Below are positions 51,508 through 61,143 of a stretch of 64,000 nucleotides of DNA, one piece after another; within the stretch, counting starts at the first letter, position 1, and each line of letters opens with the position of its first letter. The position numbers were made by a program, and so were the translations under genes. Location of the stretch: positions 1 to 64,000 of the forward strand of contig NZ_QOCF01000013.1 in NCBI RefSeq assembly GCF_003318255.1, read 5' to 3'. The notes below the pieces were generated by a model. That model was not told the origin of the DNA. It saw nothing but the letters and a program-made list of their open reading frames with translations, and searched no databases. Source of the stretch: Ruegeria sp. A3M17 (GTDB taxonomy: Bacteria; Pseudomonadota; Alphaproteobacteria; Rhodobacterales; Rhodobacteraceae).

Positions 51508-53987
51508 AGACCGCCGCCCTGCAGATCACCCTGGCTGGCGTTGGGGCCAACAGTGATTGTGTTGCCAGTCGACGTGGTAACCTGACGGCCCGAGTTGGCC
51601 TCTTCGAACAGAGGCAGGTCAGAGCCCATCGCAAAGCCACCGTCATAGACACGGTCGATAAAGCCGTCGACGCCATCGCGGAAATATTCAGCCACGACAT
51701 AGTCACCGGAAGCATCGGCAGGCAGGCGCGCGCCACTGAAGCGGTCGATCTTGATGAAGTGGCCACCTTCGGGCACATCAAACGGACCGCCACCGTATTT
51801 CTCGACCGCTTTCTCCATGAAGCTTTGGAACACTGGTCCGCACAACGTGCCCCCATAGGCCCCCCGCCCCATCGGACGCGGGCGGTCATAACCGATATAG
51901 CAACCAGCAACGATGTTCGAGGTAAAGCCAATGAACCATGCATCCTTGGATTCGTTCGTCGTTCCCGTTTTACCCGCAGTCGGCACCGGCAGATTGACGA
52001 CACTGGACGCAGTCCCACGATCCACCACACCTTTCATCATCGACGTCAGCTGATACGCGGTGATCGCATCCATGACCTGAGAGCGGTTCGTCTCAATAGT
52101 GGGCGACTCGTCCGGCTCAAGCCAGGCCGAGTTACAATCCAGACATTGCCGGTCGTCATGGCGATAGATCGTCTTGCCGAACCGGTCCTGAATACGGTCG
52201 ACAAGAGTGGGCTCCACCCGTTCGCCGCCGTTGGCGAACATCGCGTAGGCGGCGACCATTTTGTACAGCGTTGTTTCTTCCGACCCCAGCGAGTTCGCAA
52301 GGAACGCACCCATACGGTCATAAACACCGAACCGTTCGGCATAGCCCGCGACAACTGGCATGGTCACCTCTTGCGCAAGACGGATGGTCATCAGGTTCCG
52401 CGACTGTTCGATCCCCGTACGCAGCGGTGTTGGGCCGTAGAATTTGTTCGAAGAGTTTTTGGGCCGCCACAGACCTTGCGGCGTGTTCACCTCAATCGGT
52501 GCATCCACAACGATGGTTGCGGGGCTATAGCCGCTGTCCAGTGCAGCCGCGTAGACGAAAGGCTTAAAGCTGGAACCGGGTTGGCGCTGCGCCTGCGTGG
52601 CGCGGTTGAACACCGAATCCTGATACGAGAACCCACCCTGCATCGCCAGAACACGGCCCGAGTTCACGTCCATTGCTACAAAGCCACCCTGCACTTCGGG
52701 CACCTGACGTGCAGACCACTGGCCCTCTTCCCCGGCCATGACCAGAATAACGTCGCCACGTTTGAAGTTCGCCGCGAAATCACCCTGCATCCACTTGATA
52801 TCGGAACGTGGGATGATGCCGTCGGCCGGGCCGTCCTCGATCCCCACGGTCAATTGCTGTTCACCGACGTTCATCACAACAGCCGGATACCACTGCGTCG
52901 GAAGCACAACGTCACGGGGTATTTCTATGATGGCCAATGCTTCGCGCCACTGAGTTTCGTCGGTCAGTTTTTCTTCCGCAATAACCTCACCCGTCCCGCG
53001 CCATTTCCCGCGCGAGCGGTCATACTTTTGCAGTGCGGTACGCAAGGCCTTGGCGGCCTCAAGCTGCATTTCCTCGTCAACCGAGGCGCGGACAGCAAAG
53101 CCGCCGGTAAAGAATTCACCCTCGCCGAAATCGTCGCTCAGCTGGCGGCGAATTTCGTCGGTGAAATAATCACGCGGCGGCAGCGCGGTGCGGAAGCTTT
53201 CAAAGTCGCCGTTTTGCACAGACCGCAGAGGCATATCCACTTCGACGTCATAGGTCGCCTGATCGATATAGCCGTTCTGCCGCATTTCCCGCAGCACATA
53301 GTTGCGGCGGTTCAGCAGACGTTCTTTTTGCAGAACAGGGTGATACTTCGATGGAGCTTTGGGCATGGAGGCCAGCGTCGCAGCCTCATGTGGAGCCAGT
53401 TCCTGCAGAGTCTTGTTGAAATAGGTTTGTGCCGCTGCGGTCACACCATAAGAGTTCTGACCTAGAAAGATCTCGTTCATGTAAAGTTCGAGGATCTGTT
53501 CCTTGTCCAGCGTATCCTCAAGCCGGGTGGCGAGGATGATTTCTTGAATCTTTCGCTCAACGCGCTTGTCGCCCGACAACAGGAAATTCTTCATCACCTG
53601 CTGTGTAATGGTCGATGCACCACGAAGGGTTTCCCCCTTGGATTTCACCGCCTCAACACCGGCAGCGATGATGCCGCGCGGATCATAGCCCTGATGGCTG
53701 TAGAAATTCTTGTCTTCCGCCGAAATAAAGGCCTGCTTAACCAGATCAGGAATCTCTTCGGACGGCGTGAACAAACGGCGTTCCTGCGCGAACTCGTCGA
53801 TCAACTGACCTTCGCCGGAATAGATTCGGCTGATCGTGGGCGGTTTGTACTGCGCCAACGATTCATGGCTGGGCAGGTCGCGGCCATACATCCAGAAGAT
53901 CGCGCCGACGACCAGCGCGGCCATGAAGATACCCAATGTCACGAGGCTGAAGATCGCCCCGAAAATCGAAAGAATGAAACGGATCAC
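51501..53987 (-). CDS. mrcA: penicillin-binding protein 1A, bifunctional
   Basis: An 828-residue class A PBP. A short cytoplasmic tail and one transmembrane helix (~3-33) precede the GT51 transglycosylase (FISAEDKNFYSHQGYDPRGI near 90). The transpeptidase has the SxxK serine in SSFKPFVYAAALDSG, SxN in SRNLMTIRLA and KTG in AGKTGTTNESKDAW. An OB-like insert lies between the two domains. It polymerises and cross-links peptidoglycan in the periplasm. The gene is next to an amidase that cuts peptidoglycan. Confidence 0.94.
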   Translation of the reverse strand: MIRFILSIFGAIFSLVTLGIFMAALVVGAIFWMYGRDLPSHESLAQYKPPTISRIYSGEGQLIDEFAQERRLFTPSEEIPDLVKQAFISAEDKNFYSHQGYDPRGIIAAGVEAVKSKGETLRGASTITQQVMKNFLLSGDKRVERKIQEIILATRLEDTLDKEQILELYMNEIFLGQNSYGVTAAAQTYFNKTLQELAPHEAATLASMPKAPSKYHPVLQKERLLNRRNYVLREMRQNGYIDQATYDVEVDMPLRSVQNGDFESFRTALPPRDYFTDEIRRQLSDDFGEGEFFTGGFAVRASVDEEMQLEAAKALRTALQKYDRSRGKWRGTGEVIAEEKLTDETQWREALAIIEIPRDVVLPTQWYPAVVMNVGEQQLTVGIEDGPADGIIPRSDIKWMQGDFAANFKRGDVILVMAGEEGQWSARQVPEVQGGFVAMDVNSGRVLAMQGGFSYQDSVFNRATQAQRQPGSSFKPFVYAAALDSGYSPATIVVDAPIEVNTPQGLWRPKNSSNKFYGPTPLRTGIEQSRNLMTIRLAQEVTMPVVAGYAERFGVYDRMGAFLANSLGSEETTLYKMVAAYAMFANGGERVEPTLVDRIQDRFGKTIYRHDDRQCLDCNSAWLEPDESPTIETNRSQVMDAITAYQLTSMMKGVVDRGTASSVVNLPVPTAGKTGTTNESKDAWFIGFTSNIVAGCYIGYDRPRPMGRGAYGGTLCGPVFQSFMEKAVEKYGGGPFDVPEGGHFIKIDRFSGARLPADASGDYVVAEYFRDGVDGFIDRVYDGGFAMGSDLPLFEEANSGRQVTTSTGNTITVGPNASQGDLQGGGLY

Positions 53988-54082
53988 GTTACTGCCTTTT
54001 ACTCGCGGTGACGCCTATATAGTGATGGCCCGGCGCAGGGTCAAAACACGATGGCCAATAATAGCCGGTTTACGTCGCAGGG

Positions 54083-55303
54083 TCACTGACCAATCAGGGA
54101 TCTTTTGATCAGGTCGTCCTGCCGCCACTTCTGCAGACCATCAACAATGCCCTGCGCCATTCCAATGCGCCATTCCGGGTTCCTAATATTCTGCAGGTCC
54201 CGGGGGCTGGACAGAAATCCAAGCTCGACCAGAACCGAGGGAATATCCGCTGCTTTGAGAACCGAGAAGGACGCCGTGCGGATCGGCCTGCTGTTCATCG
54301 GGCCGCCCTGTTGTGTCATGCCATCAGCCAGCGCACGGGCCAGCGCATCAGTTCGGGGCTTGGTTTCCTGCCGCGCGATATCCAGCAGGATATCGGCCAC
54401 CTGATCGTCCGCACCGCTCAAATCGATCCCCGAGATCAGGTCACCCCGGTCATGACGTTCGGCCAGCTTGTCACTGGCCACATCTGATGCTTCGTCTGAC
54501 AGTGTATAAACTGCGGCCCCATGCGCCCGCCCTTCGGACAGGATATCCGCATGCAATGAGACAAACACATCTGCACCGGCCCGATGTGCCAGCGCGATGC
54601 GCCTTTCGAGCGAGACGAATTGATCATCAACCCGCGTCATCACCACTTCGAACCCTTCGGTCCGCAACAAATGCTCGCGAAGTTCGCGCGCGAAGGTCAG
54701 CATCAGGGTCTTTTCGTCCAAGCCGTCCGCCTCGGCCCCCGGGTCGATGCCACCATGGCCTGGGTCCAGCATGACCCGCAACGCGCCTGCCCCGCCCCGT
54801 CGCGGCTGGGCCGGTGTCACTGCGGGTTCGGGCAAATCCCAACCTTGTTGACGGGGTGCGCCTGCGCCCGCAGCGAATGAATCGAAATCGGTTCCTTGCA
54901 GAAGCAACGACAGTTGCGCGCCTCCAGCCGTTTGATCAATTTTCATCTCGGCGCGGTCGACGGCCAAGGGCGCTCCAAGTTCCAGAACCATCCGAGACCA
55001 ACCGGGAACGTATGCTCCGAACTGAACACCGCTGATACGATCGGTTTGCAGAAGCGCTTCGCGGTCAAGTCCGGTCCAGTCAACCTCTTGAAAATCAAGT
55101 ACCATGCGATAGGGATCTTGCAATGTGAATACGCGGTAAGGAACGCCCTGGCTGAGGCCCAGATCGACCCTCACCCCTGCGCGACCTTCGTCCACAATGC
55201 GACTGTCATCCGGTAACACGCGCGCAAGCGCGCTGAAGTCATGCGCGACTGCGGCAGTCGACAGCGCCCAAAACAGCGCAATGGCATAAATGATCCTGCT
55301 CAT
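54083..55303 (-). CDS. N-acetylmuramoyl-L-alanine amidase, AmiC type
   Basis: A 406-residue periplasmic amidase with signal peptide (MSRIIYAIALFWALSTAAVAHD). The AMIN domain (~20-140, VRVDLGLSQGVPYRVFTL) binds peptidoglycan and targets division sites; the Amidase_3 domain (~165-400) has zinc ligands in LDPGHGGIDPGAE, SLHAD and the catalytic VELGFLSSP. It separates daughter cells by cleaving the glycan-peptide bond. It lies upstream of PBP1A on the same strand, with a 95-base gap. Confidence 0.92.
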   Translation of the reverse strand: MSRIIYAIALFWALSTAAVAHDFSALARVLPDDSRIVDEGRAGVRVDLGLSQGVPYRVFTLQDPYRMVLDFQEVDWTGLDREALLQTDRISGVQFGAYVPGWSRMVLELGAPLAVDRAEMKIDQTAGGAQLSLLLQGTDFDSFAAGAGAPRQQGWDLPEPAVTPAQPRRGGAGALRVMLDPGHGGIDPGAEADGLDEKTLMLTFARELREHLLRTEGFEVVMTRVDDQFVSLERRIALAHRAGADVFVSLHADILSEGRAHGAAVYTLSDEASDVASDKLAERHDRGDLISGIDLSGADDQVADILLDIARQETKPRTDALARALADGMTQQGGPMNSRPIRTASFSVLKAADIPSVLVELGFLSSPRDLQNIRNPEWRIGMAQGIVDGLQKWRQDDLIKRSLIGQ

Positions 55304-55369
55304 AGCCTCAAGTTTTCCCGAGATCGTTTGTCTGGCACTCTATCGCATCCGGGGCCCGTTGTGAACGGC

Positions 55370-56533
55370 TCAGGCCTGTTCCGTGATCGCACCGCGATCC
55401 GCCATAAAGCGGTGCAGTCGCTGCAGACCCTCTTCGATGTCCGCCGTCGAGCGCGCGTATGAAAACCGCAGCGTCTTATGACCGCGCAGCGGGTCGAAAT
55501 CCAGCCCCGGCGTGACGGCTACCCCCGCCTTTTCTAACACCTCGGCCGCAAAAGCGCGGCTGTCGTCGGTCAGGTCCGAGACGTCGGCGTAGACATAGAA
55601 CGCCCCATCCGGCGGCGCGATATTGGTGAAACCTGCCTTGGGCAGCCCTTCCAGCATCAATTGGCGGTTGCGACGATAAACATCCAGATTGGTCTGCAAT
55701 TCATCGTTGCAATCCATTGCCGCCAGCGCAGCCACTTGGCTGGCGTGCGGCGCACAGATGAACATGTTCTGGGCGATCCGCTCAACCACCCTCACCTGAT
55801 CTTCGGGAACCACCATCCAGCCAACGCGCCAGCCGGTCATCGAGAAATACTTGGAAAACGAGTTGATCACATAGCATTCATCCGTCAGTTCCAGCGCGGT
55901 GACGGCTTTGGCCTCATATTCCAGCCCATGGTAAATCTCATCGCTGATGAACGAAGCGCCCTGCCCCTGCGCGGCGTCAATAAGCGCGCCCATGGCTCTG
56001 TGATCCAGCATCGTGCCCGTGGGGTTCGCAGGCGAGGCAACCATCAGGCCTTGCAGGTCGAGCCCTGCGAAATCGGATGGCACGGGTTGCAGTCGGTTCT
56101 CAGGTGCAGTGGGCAGATCGACAGGAACCAGACCTAACGCTTTCAGAATCTGCCGGTAAGACGGATAGCCCGGCGCGCCGATACCGACGCGGTCGCCGCT
56201 ATCGAACAGGGCAGTGAAAGCCAGCAGAAACCCGCCGGACGACCCGGGTGTGACCACGACGCGGTCGGGGTTGAGATCGATGTTATACCACTCACCGTAC
56301 AGGCTTGCGATCCGTTGCCGCAGCGCGGGCAGGCCCAAAGCCACGGTATAGCCCAGCGGGCCTTGGTCCATTTCTTTGGCCAAGGCCTGAACGGCCCCCT
56401 TGGGCGCGCCCGTTCCCGGCTGGCCGACCTCCATATGGATGATGTGCCGCCCGGCCTCTTCAGCGCGGCGCGCGGCCTCCATCACGTCCATCACGATGAA
56501 GGGATCGACCCCGGATCGGGTTGAGTTTCTCAT
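55370..56533 (-). CDS. class I/II pyridoxal-phosphate aminotransferase
   Basis: A 387-residue fold type I aminotransferase. The PLP lysine is K in NSFSKYFSMTGWRVGW, the ring-stacking and phosphate segments are PGSSGGFLLAF and the NPTG loop is ASPANPTGTML, with the C-terminal R in LRFSYARS. The substrate is not obvious: the family includes aspartate, alanine and aromatic aminotransferases. I start at ATG 56533 (MRNSTRSG) after GGGAGATGGGC; ATGs at 56539 and 56557 are alternatives. The divergent M48 gene begins only 22 bases away. Confidence 0.85.
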   Translation of the reverse strand: MRNSTRSGVDPFIVMDVMEAARRAEEAGRHIIHMEVGQPGTGAPKGAVQALAKEMDQGPLGYTVALGLPALRQRIASLYGEWYNIDLNPDRVVVTPGSSGGFLLAFTALFDSGDRVGIGAPGYPSYRQILKALGLVPVDLPTAPENRLQPVPSDFAGLDLQGLMVASPANPTGTMLDHRAMGALIDAAQGQGASFISDEIYHGLEYEAKAVTALELTDECYVINSFSKYFSMTGWRVGWMVVPEDQVRVVERIAQNMFICAPHASQVAALAAMDCNDELQTNLDVYRRNRQLMLEGLPKAGFTNIAPPDGAFYVYADVSDLTDDSRAFAAEVLEKAGVAVTPGLDFDPLRGHKTLRFSYARSTADIEEGLQRLHRFMADRGAITEQA

Positions 56534-56555
56534 GCCCATCTCCCATGTTGCAGCC

Positions 56556-57914
56556 ATGGCTTTTGAACGCTTATCCAGGCTGGCGTCAATCCCGGCCCTG
56601 TTGCTGATTGCAGTGACATGGATGGGCAGTGCGTTTCAGTCCAGCGCTCAAAGCCTGATCCGCGACCCCGATATCGAGCACGGGCTGCGCGAACTGGCCT
56701 TTCCCATCCTGCGGGCCGCCGGGCTAAACACCAACCGGGTGAAAATTCTGGTCATCAATGACAGTACATTCAACGCATTTGTCATTGATTACAACGCAAT
56801 ATACGTGAATTACGGACTAATCCTGACCGTCGAAAGCCCCGAGATGCTGCAGGCCGTGATCGCACATGAGGCGGCCCATATCGCCAATGGCCATCTGGCC
56901 AGACGGGTTGAAAATATGCGCGCAGCGCAGCGCAAAGCCCAGCTGGGTACTGCGCTGGCCCTAATCGCCGCAGCCGCAGGTGGTGGCGAGGCCGCAGCGG
57001 GAATCGCCGCAGGCACATCCGCGTCTGCCCTGCGCAGTTTCCTGGGGCACACACGGGCAGAAGAGGCATCAGCCGACCGCAGTTCGGCCAGCTACCTGCG
57101 CGCGGCGGGGATCTCACCCAACGGAATGGTTGCCCTTCACCAAAAGTTTGCAGGTCAGGAGTTGCTGAACACCGCCAACCAAGACCCCTATATGCGATCC
57201 CACCCCACCAGCCGCGAACGGCTGCGCGCCGCTGAGGCGTTTGTGGGGGAGTTCAGCGATCATGCGTCACCAAACCCCAACGCCGACTACTGGTTCGCGC
57301 GGGTCAAGGGCAAGCTATCGGCCTTCCTGCGTTCACCGGGCTGGACCTTGCGCCGGTTGAAAGAGGAAAGCGCGCAGGACATACGCCTGATGCGCGAAGC
57401 TGCCGCCCATCATCAGAACCGCGATCTGGCCCGCGCAAGGGCAGCGATCGACGGCGCGCTGGAAATCCGGCCCGATGATCCGTTCTTTTATGAGTTAAAA
57501 GGGCAGATTCTATTGGAAAACAGAAAATTATCCGACGCAATTAAAGCTTATGGACAGGCAGTTGAGATGTCTCCGAATGATCCATTGCTTCTGGCGGGGT
57601 ACGGGCGCGCCTTGCTGGCAGATGGGCAGACGACCGACGCCCTGAAGGTTCTTGAAAAGGCGCGCGCGCGGGACTATCGCAATGCACGACTGATGCAGGA
57701 TCTTGGAATGGCTTATGCCAAGGTCGGAAATAACGGCATGGCCTCGGCTGTGACCGCAGAACGCTATGCCCTGCAAGGCCGCCTGGTCGATGCAGGCATT
57801 CACGCAAAACGCGCCGTCGGGCAATTGCCCGAAGGTTCACCTGGTTGGCAACGGGCACAGGATGTGTTGATTGCCTCGGAACGAGCGAAGAAAAAGAAAA
57901 GGAACCGGAAATGA
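56556..57914 (+). CDS. BepA-like periplasmic M48 protease with TPR domain
   Basis: A 452-residue exported protease with signal peptide (MAFERLSRLASIPALLLIAV to QSSAQS). The M48 zinc motif is HEAAH near residue 107, with third ligand E in ASADRSSASYL; the C-terminal half has TPR repeats (ARARAAIDGALEIRPDDPFFYELKG, ALKVLEKARARDYRNARL). BepA processes or chaperones outer-membrane proteins stalled at the BAM complex, so it may act with BamE. The start is uncertain between 56532 and 56556. It overlaps the next gene by 4 bases. Confidence 0.88.
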   Translation: MAFERLSRLASIPALLLIAVTWMGSAFQSSAQSLIRDPDIEHGLRELAFPILRAAGLNTNRVKILVINDSTFNAFVIDYNAIYVNYGLILTVESPEMLQAVIAHEAAHIANGHLARRVENMRAAQRKAQLGTALALIAAAAGGGEAAAGIAAGTSASALRSFLGHTRAEEASADRSSASYLRAAGISPNGMVALHQKFAGQELLNTANQDPYMRSHPTSRERLRAAEAFVGEFSDHASPNPNADYWFARVKGKLSAFLRSPGWTLRRLKEESAQDIRLMREAAAHHQNRDLARARAAIDGALEIRPDDPFFYELKGQILLENRKLSDAIKAYGQAVEMSPNDPLLLAGYGRALLADGQTTDALKVLEKARARDYRNARLMQDLGMAYAKVGNNGMASAVTAERYALQGRLVDAGIHAKRAVGQLPEGSPGWQRAQDVLIASERAKKKKRNRK

Positions 57915-58669
57915 TCCTCAGACATGCTGCACCCGCCCTTCTCGGGCTTTCCCTGATCACCGGCCCCGCGCAGGCCCTGGACCTGAGCACCATGAGCGAT
58001 GCCGAACGCGAGCAGTTCGGTGTGCAGGTGCGCGAGTACCTTCTGGAAAACCCCGAAGTGATCATCGAAGCGATCAACATTCTTGAACAGCGCAACGCTG
58101 TGGCCGAAGCTTCTGCTGACAAGGAACTGGTCGCCGCGAATGCGGACGAGCTGTTCAACGACGGCTATAGCTGGGTTGGCGGCAACCCGGATGGCGATAT
58201 CACGCTGGTCGAATTCATGGATTACCGCTGCGGCTACTGTCGCCGCGCCGTGCCCGAAGTCGCGAGCCTGTTGGCCGAAGATGGCAACATCCGCCTTGTA
58301 ATCAAGGAATTCCCGATCTTGGGCGACGCCTCGGTCCTGTCTTCGCGCTTTGCGGTAGCTACGAAACATGTGGCCGGCGCTGACGCTTACAAACAGGTCC
58401 ATGACGCGCTGATGGAATTCGGTGGAGAGCCTTCCGAAGTCTCCCTGCGCCGGATCTCGGATGGCCTGGGCCTGGACAGCGATGCGATCATTGCGGCCAT
58501 GGACAGCGAGCAGGTTACGGATGAAATCGGTCAGACCCGTGCGCTGGCGCAGCGTATGCAAATTTCGGGAACGCCTTCATTTGTTCTGGGCACCGAAATG
58601 CTGCGCGGCTTCCTGCCAGCGGATCAGATGAAGCAGATTGCGGACGGTGTGCGCGCAGAACAGGGGTGA
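57911..58669 (+). CDS. DsbA-family thiol-disulfide protein
   Basis: A 252-residue exported thioredoxin-fold protein. Signal peptide MILRHAAPALLGLSLITGPAQA; an N-terminal helical domain (LSTMSDAEREQFGVQVREYLL) of the Com1/ScsC type; the active site CGYC in DYRCGYCRRAVPEV near residue 105; cis-proline in SGTPSFVLG. It oxidises or isomerises disulfides in the periplasm. It is coupled to the BepA-like gene by an ATGA overlap. No dsbB is nearby. Confidence 0.9.
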   Translation: MILRHAAPALLGLSLITGPAQALDLSTMSDAEREQFGVQVREYLLENPEVIIEAINILEQRNAVAEASADKELVAANADELFNDGYSWVGGNPDGDITLVEFMDYRCGYCRRAVPEVASLLAEDGNIRLVIKEFPILGDASVLSSRFAVATKHVAGADAYKQVHDALMEFGGEPSEVSLRRISDGLGLDSDAIIAAMDSEQVTDEIGQTRALAQRMQISGTPSFVLGTEMLRGFLPADQMKQIADGVRAEQG

Positions 58670-58731
58670 ATGAAGGGGGCGGTTTTGGCCGCCCCTGCCC
58701 TTCACATTCGTCAAAATGCGCTCTGCTGGAT

Positions 58732-59871
58732 CTAACGTATTGCCTCGGGCCACGGATTTGTGAAAGTTGAGGTTCTTGCACCATTTGGACTGTGGAAGAC
58801 AAAGTAGCTGCGTAACATGTAATCCATTGCAAACGCGCTGTATTTGTCTGCCTGCCCCGGATCAATTTCGAAACGGGTCCTAAGGAAATCTGCAAGCTGT
58901 GGCACTGCCTTGTCGTATTCGCGTTTCAGCTTGCGATAAACGATCGCCCTTGCGGGCATCTGCCTGGCCCAAACCTCCAGACCGCCCTCAACCTCTTTGC
59001 GCGTATTGTACAAGGATCGGGTCAGCGCCCAGGGTCGTTCGCTGATCAGCGTCCATTTCCTTGCGACCCCCGCGCGAATACGTGAGGTCGGTGCAAGCGT
59101 ACCTTCGCCTGTTCCAGGACCCAAAGCCTCGTCTGCCAATTTGGCAAAACGCTTGACTGCAGTGGGCAAAGCGTCAAGGCCAGTTGGGAGGTTTGGCGTG
59201 AAGTCGATCCAGCAAGGCTGAACCATCTCTTCAGCCACAGGAATCAGGACGTCCCAGATGCCCCATTTTGCATGTTGTTTCCTCTGATTGATTACCCACA
59301 GCGAAGCCCCTGCGACCGTCGCGCGTTTCAATACCGTTGGGGCATCCCATTGGTCTTTTTCCAGGAGGGATGGCACGTTAATTTCGCCACGCGGTGAAAG
59401 CCATAAGGTTTCATAAAACTCTTCAAAACTCTGATCCTGTTCTAAGTAATAGAGATAAAACCAGTTTCCTCTCCAGCTGTGGTTTGAGGACCAAATCACG
59501 AGTCGCTTACCGTTCTGCGGCTCGCGTTGCCAATAATACTCATCATATTTTCTAGGGTTTTCTTCTGGTTCTTTTCTCTCGAAGAACCCCGGGTCGTACA
59601 TCGTGTATCCGCCACTGATAAGCGGACCAGACCTGTCATCAAAGTCGTTTAGCCGGGACAGAACAATCTGCGCATTTGAGTCCGCCGGAGCAAAATCCGG
59701 CCACATAATATCAGGAAGGGTCGACCGATACGCCCAGTCTGCGATCTCTTTCGCCGTTTGGCATTCCTGATGAATCGTATCCCCAACAAGAGTAGGATAG
59801 TCCCTTGCCGAGCCGAGATTGGGTTGTGCCAACAGCATCAATGCCATCAGCGCGTGGGATTTATTTAGCAT
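58732..59871 (-). CDS. secreted orphan protein of unknown function, AT-rich
   Basis: A 379-residue exported protein. ATG 59871 begins a signal peptide (MLNKSHALMALMLLAQPNLGSA, then RDYPTL); the frame is open further to 60021, overlapping ispG. The protein has many aromatic residues, including YYWQREPQNG and NWFYLYYLEQD, and later PCWIDFTPNLPTGLDALPT. No known motif is visible. Its composition is clearly AT-richer than its neighbours (worst near 59400-59460), which suggests recent acquisition or rapid change. It has no operon partner. Confidence 0.65.
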   Translation of the reverse strand: MLNKSHALMALMLLAQPNLGSARDYPTLVGDTIHQECQTAKEIADWAYRSTLPDIMWPDFAPADSNAQIVLSRLNDFDDRSGPLISGGYTMYDPGFFERKEPEENPRKYDEYYWQREPQNGKRLVIWSSNHSWRGNWFYLYYLEQDQSFEEFYETLWLSPRGEINVPSLLEKDQWDAPTVLKRATVAGASLWVINQRKQHAKWGIWDVLIPVAEEMVQPCWIDFTPNLPTGLDALPTAVKRFAKLADEALGPGTGEGTLAPTSRIRAGVARKWTLISERPWALTRSLYNTRKEVEGGLEVWARQMPARAIVYRKLKREYDKAVPQLADFLRTRFEIDPGQADKYSAFAMDYMLRSYFVFHSPNGARTSTFTNPWPEAIR

Positions 59872-59950
59872 GGTCAAGAACCTATCAGAAAAGCGAGGGT
59901 CACATTTCTGAGGGTATCCAGAAGCGTAGACCGCAAACACTTTTTTCGGT

Positions 59951-61072
59951 TCACTCCGCCGCCTCAGCCACGGCGTCCAGTTCAGCGGCCTTCTTCTCGA
60001 CCTCTTCGACGATGTGATCAATCATCTGGTCGTTCGACATCTTGTGGCTGGCCTTACCTGCCAGATAAACCATGCCCGATCCAGCGCCACCTCCGGTGAA
60101 ACCGACATCGGTCATCAGCGCCTCACCGGGGCCGTTTACCACGCAGCCGATGATCGACAGGCTCATCGGCGTTTTGATGTGTTCCAGCCGCTGTTCCAGC
60201 GCCTCGACCGTTTTGATCACGTCGAACCCCTGCCGCGCGCAAGACGGGCACGAGATTATGTTCACGCCGCGATGGCGCAGGCCCAGAGATTTCAGAATCT
60301 CGAAGCCCACCTTTACCTCTTCAACCGGGTCAGCGGACAGGCTGACACGGATCGTGTCGCCGATGCCCATCCACAGCAGATTACCCAGCCCGATGGCCGA
60401 TTTGATGGTGCCAGACACCAGTCCGCCAGCTTCGGTGATGCCTAGGTGGATCGGCGCGTCCGTGGCCTCGGCAATGCCCTGATAGGCCGCAGCCGACAGG
60501 AAGACGTCGCTGGCCTTCACACTGATCTTGAACTCGTGAAAGTCGTTGTCCTGCAGGATACGAATATGCTCCAACCCGCTTTCAACCATCGCCTCGGGGC
60601 ACGGTTCGCCATATTTCTCAAGCAAGTGCTTTTCCAGACTACCGGCGTTCACGCCGATCCGGATCGAACAATTATGGTCCTGTGCGGCCTTGATAACCTC
60701 TTTCACACGCTTTTCATCGCCGATATTGCCCGGGTTGATGCGCAGGCATGCGGCCCCCGCCTCGGCAGCTTCGATGCCCCGACGATAGTGAAAGTGAATG
60801 TCGGCCACGATAGGAACCGGGCTTTCGCGCACGATCTCTTTCAGTGCTTTCGATGACGCCTCATCAGGGACGGAAATCCGCACGATATCGGCACCCGCCT
60901 CTGCTGCGGCCTGAACCTGCGCAACGGTCCCGGCAACATCCGTTGTCAGGGTGTTCGTCATCGTCTGGACAGCAATGGGTGCGTCGCCCCCGACCGGAAC
61001 ATTTCCAACCATGATCTGGCGGGATTTGCGGCGATAGATGTTTCGCCACGGGCGGACGTGATTAAGGGACAT
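59951..61072 (-). CDS. ispG: 4-hydroxy-3-methylbut-2-enyl diphosphate synthase
   Basis: A 373-residue [4Fe-4S] enzyme of the MEP isoprenoid pathway (GcpE). The TIM-barrel N-terminus reads [12 protein letters not shown] and VADIHFHY; cluster cysteines are in [13 protein letters not shown] and [11 protein letters not shown]. Start ATG 61072 is preceded by a GTCCTC-complement GAGGAC-like site on the minus strand. Upstream is a RodZ-like gene, 71 bases away on the same strand. Confidence 0.95.
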   Translation of the reverse strand: MSLNHVRPWRNIYRRKSRQIMVGNVPVGGDAPIAVQTMTNTLTTDVAGTVAQVQAAAEAGADIVRISVPDEASSKALKEIVRESPVPIVADIHFHYRRGIEAAEAGAACLRINPGNIGDEKRVKEVIKAAQDHNCSIRIGVNAGSLEKHLLEKYGEPCPEAMVESGLEHIRILQDNDFHEFKISVKASDVFLSAAAYQGIAEATDAPIHLGITEAGGLVSGTIKSAIGLGNLLWMGIGDTIRVSLSADPVEEVKVGFEILKSLGLRHRGVNIISCPSCARQGFDVIKTVEALEQRLEHIKTPMSLSIIGCVVNGPGEALMTDVGFTGGGAGSGMVYLAGKASHKMSNDQMIDHIVEEVEKKAAELDAVAEAAE

Positions 61073-61143
61073 GAGGACGGGTCCAAAGCTGCCTGAGTTG
61101 CGTCTTTAAATAGTCCGCCTACCCGGCCACCGCAATGGCCAGA

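Noticed and set aside
51759-53465. 568-codon open frame antisense to the PBP1A gene
   Set aside because: PBP1A carries all GT51 and transpeptidase motifs; the opposite strand translates to arginine/histidine-rich low-similarity sequence.
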